NCBI GenBank assembly: GCA_945876305.1
Contig: CAMCOB010000070.1
Span: 1 to 7,173 of the forward strand
DNA length: 7,173 nt
Direction of reading: 5' to 3'
DNA from: Bifidobacterium breve
Lineage (GTDB): Bacteria; Actinomycetota; Thermoleophilia; Miltoncostaeales; Miltoncostaeaceae
Of this stretch, positions 1 through 5,483 are shown in pieces. Made by a program: the position numbers and the translations under genes. The notes beneath the pieces were generated by a model that saw nothing but the letters and a program-made list of their open reading frames with translations, was not told where the DNA came from and did no database searches. The number at the start of each line of letters is the position of its first letter. The stretch's first letter is position 1.

Positions 1-148
1 GAGCCGGAACGGCCTCAGGCCCCACGTACTTTCCGGCCAGCACCAGTTGCACGGCATCCGCCGGGCGCCCAGATCGAACGGCGGCGGCCGCGATCCGGCT
101 ACGAGCATCATCAAGCGCGGATCCGAGGCGTACGGAATCGATCGTCAT
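1..148 (-). CDS. YggS/PROSC-family PLP-binding protein, N-terminal 49 codons (3' end outside window)
   Basis: This is the start of a YggS-type protein, a fold-type III PLP-binding family involved in keeping free pyridoxal phosphate and amino/keto acid pools in balance in the cytosol. The 49 visible residues show the usual N-terminal helix (ARSRIAAAAVRSGRP, about residues 15-29), then the first beta strand VQLVLAGKY, whose Lys40 aligns with the PLP-binding lysine of the family. Most relatives have a V-S-K-T context around that lysine; here it is A-G-K-Y. The ATG at 148 overlaps the TGA of the upstream yfiH gene as ATGA, and a perfect AGGAGG lies 4 nt before it, so the start is well supported. 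The gene reads off the left edge, so the rest of the barrel cannot be checked. Next to yfiH, this is a neighbour pair seen in many bacteria. Family assignment is fairly sure but rests on a short stretch. Confidence 0.78.
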   Translation of the reverse strand, partial: MTIDSVRLGSALDDARSRIAAAAVRSGRPADAVQLVLAGKYVGPEAVPA

Positions 149-900
149 CGTTCCTCCTCGATCCAGATCAACCCGGCTTGCCGGCCGGTGACTCCGGCGT
201 CACGACGGTGCGAGAAATAGCGGTCCGCGTCGCAACTGGTGCAGCCACCCACGTCCACGATACGAGGAGATGGGATGCCAGCCGCCACCAGGGCCGCCCT
301 GGCCGCCCATCGCAGGTCAACTGACTGACCGCAGACGGCACGATTCCCGAACCGAATCGCCATGGCCTCACGCAGGTCGCCGTCAACCGGATAGCAGCAC
401 GGACCGATGCAGGCACCGATGGCAATCCCCCCGGGCGTGCCAAGCGCTGCCGCACCCGCCTCCACGACACCGGCCATCAGCCCACGCCAGCCGGCATGCA
501 CCCCCATCACGGTGGACGCGTCTGCGCTCCAACCGACAATCGGTACGCAGTCCGCACCCTGCACAAGCAGCGCCACCCCGGGCGCAGAGGTCACCATGCC
601 ATCGGCGGCCGCGTGGCCGTCAAGTGAACCGACGAATGTGCCGCCGCCGCCGAGCGGACCGACAGCGACCACCGTGGCCCCATGCACCTGGGTGAGGGTT
701 GCCGCGCGATCACCATCAAACCCCACGGCATCCGCAAGCGCCAGGCGATTGGCACGAACATGCGCCGGATCATCCCCGCACGTGCTTCCAAGGTTCAGAC
801 TCGCGTGGTGGCCGCTGCTCTCACCGCCAGTTCGCGTGGTGAAGGCGGCCCGCACCCGCGGAGGGCACCCCGGCACCTCGTCAAGCGCGATTGCGCTCAC
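145..900 (-). CDS. pgeF: YfiH/PgeF family (multicopper polyphenol oxidase / LACC1-like domain) protein
   Basis: A 251-residue protein of normal length for the YfiH (PgeF/LACC1/FAMIN) family. E. coli PgeF is linked to removing L-serine wrongly built into peptidoglycan precursors, and other members act on purine nucleosides; which applies here cannot be told from sequence. The family's metal/active-site triad is visible: His73 in TQVHG, Cys118 in GADCVP and His135 in GVHAGWRG. Other hallmarks are AFTTRTGG (19-26), AIGACIGPCCYPV (160-172) and the C-terminal CTSCDADRYFSHRRD (220-234) with GVTGRQAGLIW. The start is GTG at 900, overlapping the cca stop as GTGA; no Shine-Dalgarno is evident, so translation probably depends on coupling to cca. 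Its own stop overlaps the start of the yggS-like gene. Cytosolic, with no signal peptide. The older annotation 'laccase domain protein' would refer to the same family. Confidence 0.92.
   Translation of the reverse strand: MSAIALDEVPGCPPRVRAAFTTRTGGESSGHHASLNLGSTCGDDPAHVRANRLALADAVGFDGDRAATLTQVHGATVVAVGPLGGGGTFVGSLDGHAAADGMVTSAPGVALLVQGADCVPIVGWSADASTVMGVHAGWRGLMAGVVEAGAAALGTPGGIAIGACIGPCCYPVDGDLREAMAIRFGNRAVCGQSVDLRWAARAALVAAGIPSPRIVDVGGCTSCDADRYFSHRRDAGVTGRQAGLIWIEEER
153..158 (-). promoter_or_regulatory. Shine-Dalgarno AGGAGG for the yggS-like gene
   Basis: A perfect AGGAGG on the minus strand lies 4 nt before the ATG at 148. It sits inside the final Glu-Glu codons of yfiH. Although the genes overlap by four bases, this start therefore has its own strong ribosome binding site and need not depend on re-initiation alone. 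Confidence 0.7.
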
Positions 901-2105
901 GAGTCGTCGCCGGCTGCGGCGAGGGCGATTGCCATCTGGGAATCCCGGTCAGCGGCCAGGCCATCAAGAAGCGCGACCCGAAGCGCCGCGAGTGCACGCC
1001 CGATCCCGGGGCCGGGCGGTATCCCGGCGGCCACGAGGTCTGATCCGTTCACGTCTGGGATGGCGTCGCGCCACGAGGCCCACCAGTCACTGACACACCC
1101 CGCTCCTCCGATACATGCGCCGATCTGGGTGGCTGCGGAGCGGTCTCTTAGAAGGCAATCGACTTGAGAGGGACGCTCGGCGGAAAGAAGCTCCGGAGCG
1201 AGGAGCAGTCCCTCGCGTACTCCGACCGCCACCGCTCGGGACCACTGCGGAAACGCGACGGATGCAGCCGCGTCCGGGGCCAGCCCCACACCAAGACGAA
1301 GCGCCCAATGCGCGGGCTCCGGGGCGCCGGGGCGCGCCAAGGCAACAGGGAGCGCGCGCAACCGATCCGAACGGCGTGCATCCGTGTCCACCCAGGTGGC
1401 ACCGAGCGCCACCGCGAGGTTGAGCGCGCCATCGGCCGAATCCTCGTGAAGGAGTCGCCGCAGCTCGTCGGCCACTCTTGGTGACGAAAGGTCGAGGCCG
1501 GCGATACACACGCGCACCTCCCCCGCCGTCTCCTCATCCATCCGGAACCCGAGTCGTGCGGCGTAGCGCAGTGCCCGTATTGCCCGGCTGGGGTCTTCGC
1601 GGAAGGCACCGCTTCGAAGCGCCCGAAGACACTCATCGGAGATGTCCGCCCGCCCACCGTGGGGATCCACCAGCTCCCCAGCGCGGTCGCCCGAAAGTCG
1701 AAATGCGATCGCGTTCACCGTGAAGTCGCGACGCGCCAGATCGTCTGCCAACGACCCGGGGGTCACCTCCGGAAGCGCACCCGGTGAGGAGTAGTGCTCA
1801 CTGCGCGCGCCCACCATGTCGACGTGACGTCCATGCGCAAACTCCACTCTCGCGGTACCAAACCGCTCATGAGCAATCACCCGCCCACCCATCTGCCGCC
1901 CAATGGAACGTGCCAGCAAGATCGCGTCACCCTCCACCACGAGATCCACATCCGCGCCGTGTGTCACTCCCAGAAGGGCATCGCGCACCGCACCGCCCAC
2001 GAGCGACACATCGGGCGCCCCGGGCGGGATGATCATCCGGGAAAGCAGCGGATCGCGATCGATCCAATCGCGCACCGCGCTACCATCGGATTCATGACTG
2101 ATCAC
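897..2105 (-). CDS. cca: CCA tRNA nucleotidyltransferase, class II (poly(A) polymerase family)
   Basis: A 402-residue class II nucleotidyltransferase that adds or repairs the 3' CCA end of tRNA. Motifs run in order: LVGGAVRD (35-42), the catalytic DVD metal pair (52-54), RRDFTVNA (125-132), LVDPHGG (145-151), the nucleotide-selecting EDPSR (170-174, the EDxxR motif) followed by RALRYAARLGF, the body-domain SSPRVADELRRLL (207-219), and a tail with DLVAAGIPPGPGIG (356-369). No HD domain is present. The chosen start is GTG at 2105, with GAGGT 7 nt upstream. An alternative is the ATG at 2036 (Met24), which keeps the whole catalytic domain but lacks a visible Shine-Dalgarno. The first gene of a cca-yfiH-yggS run, it overlaps the plus-strand orf82 by 12 bp at the 5' ends. 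Whether it adds all three bases or only CC or A cannot be settled here; if no second class II enzyme exists in the genome, full CCA activity is expected. Confidence 0.93.
   Translation of the reverse strand: MISHESDGSAVRDWIDRDPLLSRMIIPPGAPDVSLVGGAVRDALLGVTHGADVDLVVEGDAILLARSIGRQMGGRVIAHERFGTARVEFAHGRHVDMVGARSEHYSSPGALPEVTPGSLADDLARRDFTVNAIAFRLSGDRAGELVDPHGGRADISDECLRALRSGAFREDPSRAIRALRYAARLGFRMDEETAGEVRVCIAGLDLSSPRVADELRRLLHEDSADGALNLAVALGATWVDTDARRSDRLRALPVALARPGAPEPAHWALRLGVGLAPDAAASVAFPQWSRAVAVGVREGLLLAPELLSAERPSQVDCLLRDRSAATQIGACIGGAGCVSDWWASWRDAIPDVNGSDLVAAGIPPGPGIGRALAALRVALLDGLAADRDSQMAIALAAAGDDS
2081..2086 (+). promoter_or_regulatory. candidate -10 element (TACCAT) for a leaderless orf82 transcript
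   Basis: TACCAT fits the TAnnnT pattern of bacterial -10 elements and ends 7 bp before the orf82 ATG at 2094. Transcription would then begin at or next to the A of the start codon, giving a leaderless mRNA, which is common in high-GC Gram-positives. In agreement, the ATG has no proper Shine-Dalgarno, only a GGA 4 nt upstream. No convincing -35 hexamer is visible at 16-18 bp spacing (sequence around 2057-2064). The element lies inside the 5' coding part of cca, so chance occurrence is possible. Confidence 0.38.
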
Positions 2106-2342
2106 GTCTCGAACCTCGCGTCGTCGGCCCCGGTCGCCCTTGAAGGACTCACGGAGGCGCTCAGCCGCTGGGAGGGGCAGCCGCTCGATGACCTGCGTGT
2201 GGCGTCGGCTCGCATCTCAGACGAGTTCCGCACGTGGGTCGAGGACCCTGCCAACGCCGGGCAGCCGATCTCCGACGCCCCGGTCTATCTGGACCGGATG
2301 GCGGTCGAAATAATCATCGAGCGCAGGTACTTCACCGAGTAG
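2094..2342 (+). CDS. small hypothetical acidic protein (82 aa), only plus-strand gene
   Basis: I do not recognise this family. The 82 residues contain no lysine and no cysteine, with 15 Asp/Glu against 7 Arg, so the protein is acidic and probably cytosolic; there is no signal peptide or membrane segment. Likely helices are about residues 13-26, 33-50 and 64-78, the last ending in VEIIIERRYFTE. Coding support: a hand count gives G or C at the third position in 69 of 82 codons, the frame exactly fills the only gap in an otherwise gapless window, and it stops 4 bp short of the convergent ridA stop. The ATG at 2094 has no good ribosome binding site but has a -10-like TACCAT 7 bp upstream, suggesting a leaderless message. 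The frame stays open upstream to 1794, but that part lies antisense to cca and is probably a shadow. Its 5' end overlaps cca by 12 bp. A chance ORF remains possible. Confidence 0.62.
   Translation: MTDHVSNLASSAPVALEGLTEALSRWEGQPLDDLRVASARISDEFRTWVEDPANAGQPISDAPVYLDRMAVEIIIERRYFTE
2113..2117 (-). promoter_or_regulatory. Shine-Dalgarno GAGGT supporting the GTG start of cca
   Basis: GAGGT on the minus strand lies 7 nt before the GTG at 2105, good spacing for a ribosome binding site. The alternative ATG at 2036 is preceded by CTGCTTTCCCGG, with no purine-rich site. This favours the longer cca product, and so an overlap with the opposite-strand orf82. The site itself lies inside orf82. Confidence 0.5.
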
Positions 2343-2346
2343 CCGG

Positions 2347-2751
2347 TCACGCCGGTCCGCCGATGACGGCGACCGCCTCGATCTCCACCCTGGCAGCCGC
2401 AGGCAGGGCAGCCACACCGATGGTGGCGCGGGCCGGCGGTGCACCGCTGAAGGCCTCGGCGTAGACCGCGTTCATCTCGGCGAAGTCTGCGAGATCGAGC
2501 ATGAACACGGTCGTCTTCACGACATCATCCATGGAGCCCCCCGCAGCCTCCACGATCGCCCGCACGTGCGCGAGGCACGTGCGCGTCTGGCCGGCCACAT
2601 CGGCAGCGGCCAGAACGCCGGTGGCCGGATCGAGCGGCACCTGACCGGAAATCCACACCACCTCCCCGGGAATTGCGGCAACCGCCTGCTGGTATGGCGC
2701 CCCGTCAACGGGAGCGGGCGCCCGCTCAGTGCGAATTCCCCGTGCCCCCAT
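2347..2751 (-). CDS. RidA family enamine/imine deaminase (YjgF/YER057c/UK114)
   Basis: A 134-residue RidA-family protein, normal in size. RidA trimers hydrolyse reactive enamines and imines such as 2-aminoacrylate, released by PLP enzymes like serine/threonine dehydratase, to ketoacids and ammonia. Residues equivalent to the E. coli RidA active site are all present: Tyr20 (PYQQAV), Ser35 (WISGQVPLD), Asn94 (MNAVYAEAF), Arg108 (PPARATIGV) and Glu123 (VEIEAVA). This points to an active deaminase rather than an arginine-lacking subfamily. The loop between AEAF and PPAR is about three residues shorter than in E. coli. The ATG at 2751 lies 2 bp after the hisF stop with AAGGAG 6 nt upstream, so the gene appears to be the last of the his operon. 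It converges on orf82 with a 4-bp gap. The natural substrate is unknown. Placement after hisF, where other operons often carry hisI or hisE, is unusual. Confidence 0.9.
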   Translation of the reverse strand: MGARGIRTERAPAPVDGAPYQQAVAAIPGEVVWISGQVPLDPATGVLAAADVAGQTRTCLAHVRAIVEAAGGSMDDVVKTTVFMLDLADFAEMNAVYAEAFSGAPPARATIGVAALPAAARVEIEAVAVIGGPA

Positions 2752-2753
2752 TG

Positions 2754-3509
2754 CTATCTCCTTACCGGCACGCCATCACGCGCCATCGCCGCCTTGACCT
2801 CATCAATTGTGTAGACCCCGTCGTGAAACACCGATGCGGCGAGAACGGCGTCGGCATGACCGAGGGTCACCGCCTCGGCAAAGTGCTCGAGCGATCCCGC
2901 CCCGCCCGACGCGATCACCGGAACAGGTACGGCTGCCGCCACCTGCGCGAGAAGCTCACAGTCGAAGCCGTCCTTGGTGCCATCGCGGTCCATGCTCGTG
3001 AGCAGGATCTCCCCCGCCCCCCGCCGAGCCGCCTCAGCCGCCCACTCCACTGCGTCGAGGCCAGTCGCCACCCGCCCACCCGCGAGGAACACCTCCCAGC
3101 CGCTGCCGTCGCCCCTGCGGCGTGCGTCAATCGCCACCACGATGCACTGGTCACCAAAGCGACCGGCGGCGTTTGCGATGAGGTCGGGATCCCGTACCGC
3201 AGCCGAGTTCAGTGAAACCTTGTCGGCACCGGCGGCCAGAACCGCGCGGATGTCGTCCTCGGTGCGGAGCCCGCCGCCGATCGTGAAGGGGATGAACACC
3301 TCCTCGGCAGTGCGCTCAACCAAGTGGATAATGGTGTCGCGCTCTTCGTGCGTGGCGGTGATGTCGAGGAACACCAGCTCGTCAGCACCCTCCCGGTCAT
3401 ACCGTGATGCCAACTCCACGGGGTCACCCGCATCACGCAGCCCAACAAAGTTCACGCCCTTCACGACCCGGCCCTGATCGACGTCGAGGCACGGAATCAC
3501 TCTGATCAT
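2754..3509 (-). CDS. hisF: imidazole glycerol phosphate synthase, cyclase subunit HisF
   Basis: A 251-residue (beta/alpha)8 barrel. With HisH it converts PRFAR plus ammonia to imidazole glycerol phosphate and AICAR, linking histidine and purine synthesis. The two catalytic aspartates are present: Asp9 in CLDVDQGRVVKG and Asp128 in VVAIDARR. Both phosphate-binding halves are clear: FTIGGGLR (75-82) with DKVSLNSAAV, and the second half LTSMDRDGTKDGFD (170-183) with VIASGGAGSLEHF (198-210). The length matches the family and nothing is missing. The ATG at 3509 overlaps the hisA TGA as ATGA; no Shine-Dalgarno is visible, so coupling to hisA is likely. ridA follows after 2 bp. The half-barrel repeat shared with HisA next door is a known family trait. 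Confidence 0.97.
   Translation of the reverse strand: MIRVIPCLDVDQGRVVKGVNFVGLRDAGDPVELASRYDREGADELVFLDITATHEERDTIIHLVERTAEEVFIPFTIGGGLRTEDDIRAVLAAGADKVSLNSAAVRDPDLIANAAGRFGDQCIVVAIDARRRGDGSGWEVFLAGGRVATGLDAVEWAAEAARRGAGEILLTSMDRDGTKDGFDCELLAQVAAAVPVPVIASGGAGSLEHFAEAVTLGHADAVLAASVFHDGVYTIDEVKAAMARDGVPVRR
2758..2763 (-). promoter_or_regulatory. Shine-Dalgarno AAGGAG for ridA
   Basis: AAGGAG on the minus strand, 6 nt before the ridA ATG at 2751, lies within the last codons of hisF. It fixes the ridA start and suggests efficient translation independent of hisF re-initiation. This is the only junction in the his run with a gap rather than an overlap. Confidence 0.7.
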
Positions 3510-4246
3510 CGGGACGCGGTCTTGAGGGTCGCGATGGCCTCGGCCACGCTGAAACGGCCCTCGTAGAGAGCCCGGCCGACAATGACGCCCCGGATGTTGG
3601 GCACCCGCAACTGCGCGAGCGCAGTCAGGTCATCGAGCGATGAGATACCGCCCGACGCCAGGATCGAGAGCGGGGGGGCGGCCTGCGCCACCTTGCGCAG
3701 TGCACCAAGATTCGGCCCACTGAGCGTGCCATCCCGGCTGATGTCGGTGTAGAGCAGATGCCGCACGCCGGTACGCGCGAGGTCGGCAGCAACGTCAACG
3801 GCGGCGCGATTCGATACCTGGGTCCAGCCGTGGGTCGCCAACATGCCATCACGCGCGTCGAGCGACACCACGAGCTTGTCCCCGAGTCTCGCCGCCGCCC
3901 AGCGGATGAACTCGTCATCCTCCACGACGGCAGTGCCCACCACGACGCGTGCCACTCCGGTTGCCATCGCGGTCTCGACCGATGCCCGGTCCCTGAGGCC
4001 ACCGCCAAGTTGCACGGTGCCGGGGAAAGCGGCCGCCAGCTGAGCGACGATCGGCGCGTGCACCGGCTGGCCGCCCAGCGCCCCGTCAAGATCAACGACG
4101 TGAAGATTGGTTGCCCCCTCACGTGCGAACTCGCGCGCCTGCGACACCGGGTCCTCGTTGAACGTGGTGGACCGGGCGAAGTCGCCCTGCACTAGTCGCA
4201 CCGCGGCGCCGTCACGTAGGTCAATCGCCGGATACAGCTCGATCAT
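3506..4246 (-). CDS. hisA: ProFAR isomerase HisA
   Basis: A 246-residue (beta/alpha)8 barrel that isomerises ProFAR to PRFAR, the step before HisH/HisF. Catalytic Asp9 (YPAIDLRDG) and Asp130 (VVSLDARDG) are present, with Arg17 in VRLVQGD, the phosphate-binding stretch QLGGGLRD (79-86) with RVVVGTAVV, and YTDISRDGTLSGPNL (166-180) and ILASGGISSLDDL (195-207). The sequence reads as ordinary HisA: it has QLGGGLRD where actinobacterial bifunctional PriA has LSGGIRDD, so a TrpF side activity is not indicated. The frame stays open 59 codons upstream, but the ATG at 4246 starts exactly at the conserved N-terminus and overlaps the hisH stop as ATGA. No ribosome binding site is seen, so translation is probably coupled to hisH. 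Confidence 0.96.
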   Translation of the reverse strand: MIELYPAIDLRDGAAVRLVQGDFARSTTFNEDPVSQAREFAREGATNLHVVDLDGALGGQPVHAPIVAQLAAAFPGTVQLGGGLRDRASVETAMATGVARVVVGTAVVEDDEFIRWAAARLGDKLVVSLDARDGMLATHGWTQVSNRAAVDVAADLARTGVRHLLYTDISRDGTLSGPNLGALRKVAQAAPPLSILASGGISSLDDLTALAQLRVPNIRGVIVGRALYEGRFSVAEAIATLKTASR

Positions 4247-4899
4247 GCGGGCACCGCGGCGCTTGTGCTCTCGAGCCAACGCCCAAGCAGGGCGAGACCG
4301 GCGCCACTCGACTTCTCGGGGTGGAATTGCACCCCCGTCACGGATCCACGCCCGGCAGCCGCAACAAACCGGGTGCCGTGCTCTGCGAAACCCAGCACGT
4401 CTGACGGATCTGAGGGCTGGCACGCGTACGAGTGCACAAAGTAATAGGTGGAATCCGCCTGGCTGGCACCGGGGTCAGCGGGCGCGATACCCGCGCCATC
4501 CATCCACGTGACCTCGCTCCAACCGATGTGTGGAACCTTGAGGTCGGTACGAAGACGCTCCACATTGCCTCGAAGGAGGCCGAGACCGGGAACCCCGGGA
4601 CTCTCCTCGCTGCCATCGAACAGCAGCTGAAGGCCAAGGCAGATGCCAAGAATCGGCGTGCCGTTGTCGGCAGCGTCGCGCAGCATCTGCGAGAACCCAT
4701 GCGCCTCGAGGCGCTCCATGGCCGCGCCGAAGCGCCCCACGCCGGGCAGCACAATCGCCTCGGCGCCGCTGGCCTCAGCCGGGCGAGTGGCAACCCGAAC
4801 GCGGGCACCGAGACGCTCCAGCGCCTTCCCGGCGCTGCGCAGATTGCTCATCTCATAATCGAGGAGGACCACATCGGCCCCCGACGAAACCTGCGTCAC
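4243..4899 (-). CDS. hisH: imidazole glycerol phosphate synthase, glutaminase subunit HisH
   Basis: A 218-residue class I glutamine amidotransferase that hydrolyses glutamine and feeds ammonia into HisF. The catalytic triad is complete: Cys87 in GICLGLQLLF, His193 and Glu195 in VQFHPEKSSG. The oxyanion strand LPGVGRFG (51-58) and the HisF-contacting VPHIGWSEV (122-130) and YYFVHSYAC (152-160) are also present. The start is GTG at 4899, forming a GTGA overlap with hisB; the open frame runs 29 codons further upstream inside hisB, but those residues are basic shadow sequence with no homology. An AAGGG about 9 nt upstream is a weak ribosome binding site. One oddity: the N-terminal motif reads LDYEMSNLRS, where most HisH proteins have DYGxGN, so two usually conserved glycines are Glu16 and Ser18. 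Length is at the upper end of normal. Confidence 0.95.
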   Translation of the reverse strand: MTQVSSGADVVLLDYEMSNLRSAGKALERLGARVRVATRPAEASGAEAIVLPGVGRFGAAMERLEAHGFSQMLRDAADNGTPILGICLGLQLLFDGSEESPGVPGLGLLRGNVERLRTDLKVPHIGWSEVTWMDGAGIAPADPGASQADSTYYFVHSYACQPSDPSDVLGFAEHGTRFVAAAGRGSVTGVQFHPEKSSGAGLALLGRWLESTSAAVPA

Positions 4900-5483
4900 A
4901 GGCTGCCCTTGCTGGATGGCACACCGCTCACGCGGGGGTTGTCGGCCACGGCCGCGCGAAGCGCGCGCGCAACGCCCTTGAAGCACCCTTCGATGACGTG
5001 GTGCGGGCCCCCACCCGACAGGACGTCGACGTGCAGAGTCATTCGCGACGCGTTTGACATCCCACGCAGGAACTCCTGAACGAGGTCTGTCTCGAATCCG
5101 CCAATCACCATTGGGGCAAGCGGGGCATTGAATGCGAGAAACGGGCGACCCGACAGATCCATCGCCACCTGAACGAGCACCTCGTCCATCGGCACGAGTG
5201 CAGACCCGTAGCGCTCAATTCCCGATCGGTCACCCAGCGCGGCGTCGAGCGCCTCGCCCAGAGTGATCCCGACATCCTCCACCGTGTGGTGGCTCCCGGT
5301 CTCCAGGTCACCGCTGGCGGTGGCCGAGATGTCAATCAGCGAGTGACGGGCCAGCAAGACCAGCATGTGGTCGAAGAAGCCGATACCCGTCCGGGCCTCG
5401 GCCACGCCGGTCCCGTCAAGGTCGATTCGGACCTCGACGTCGGTCTCACCCGTCGTTCGACGAACATTTGCTGTGCGATTCAT
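4896..5483 (-). CDS. hisB: imidazoleglycerol-phosphate dehydratase HisB (monofunctional)
   Basis: A 195-residue dehydratase that turns imidazole glycerol phosphate into imidazole acetol phosphate, with Mn-type metal sites formed by His-rich motifs. Visible are IDLDGTG (20-26), GIGFFDHML (33-41), GSHHTVEDVGI (63-73), the second metal half PHHVIEGCFK (160-169) and the C-terminal VPSSKGSL. Length equals the dehydratase alone; the phosphatase domain fused in enterobacteria is absent, so histidinol phosphatase must be encoded elsewhere. The second half departs a little from the usual G-x-N-x-H-H-x-x-E-A-x-F-K, with Pro160 next to the His pair and Gly166 in place of Ala, but all metal-binding His and Glu residues remain. 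The ATG at 5483 overlaps the hisD stop as ATGA and has its own GAGGT Shine-Dalgarno 7 nt upstream. Confidence 0.96.
   Translation of the reverse strand: MNRTANVRRTTGETDVEVRIDLDGTGVAEARTGIGFFDHMLVLLARHSLIDISATASGDLETGSHHTVEDVGITLGEALDAALGDRSGIERYGSALVPMDEVLVQVAMDLSGRPFLAFNAPLAPMVIGGFETDLVQEFLRGMSNASRMTLHVDVLSGGGPHHVIEGCFKGVARALRAAVADNPRVSGVPSSKGSL

Noticed and set aside
407..1093. 228-codon plus-strand open frame antisense to yfiH and cca
   Set aside because: Composition is typical of an antisense shadow and it crosses the boundary of two well-supported genes.
2051..2060. Perfect palindrome GATCGCGATC upstream of the orf82 -10 candidate, a possible operator
   Set aside because: It is short, occurs in Asp/Arg-coding cca sequence (IDRD) where GATC/CGC codons are expected, and shows no second copy; there is not enough support for a regulator site.
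1794..2093. 100-codon upstream extension of orf82 on the plus strand
   Set aside because: This part is antisense to conserved cca motifs and its translation is rich in His/Pro/Arg/Thr, unlike the acidic orf82 sequence. The likely start is the ATG at 2094.
2342..2357. Direct repeat GCCGGTC separated by 2 bp at the ridA/orf82 junction
   Set aside because: Seven-base repeats are common by chance in sequence this GC-rich, and nothing suggests an insertion or attachment site.
2217..2444. 75-codon minus-strand frame across the ridA/orf82 junction
   Set aside because: It overlaps the ridA 3' end in another frame and is Arg/Pro/Ser-rich; ridA and orf82 explain the region better.
4247..4423. 59-codon N-terminal extension of hisA
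   Set aside because: It lies inside hisH coding sequence and is Arg-rich. HisA homology begins exactly at the ATG at 4246, which forms an ATGA overlap.
4900..4986. 29-codon N-terminal extension of hisH
   Set aside because: It is within hisB coding sequence, and the GTG at 4899 matches the family N-terminus and gives a GTGA overlap.
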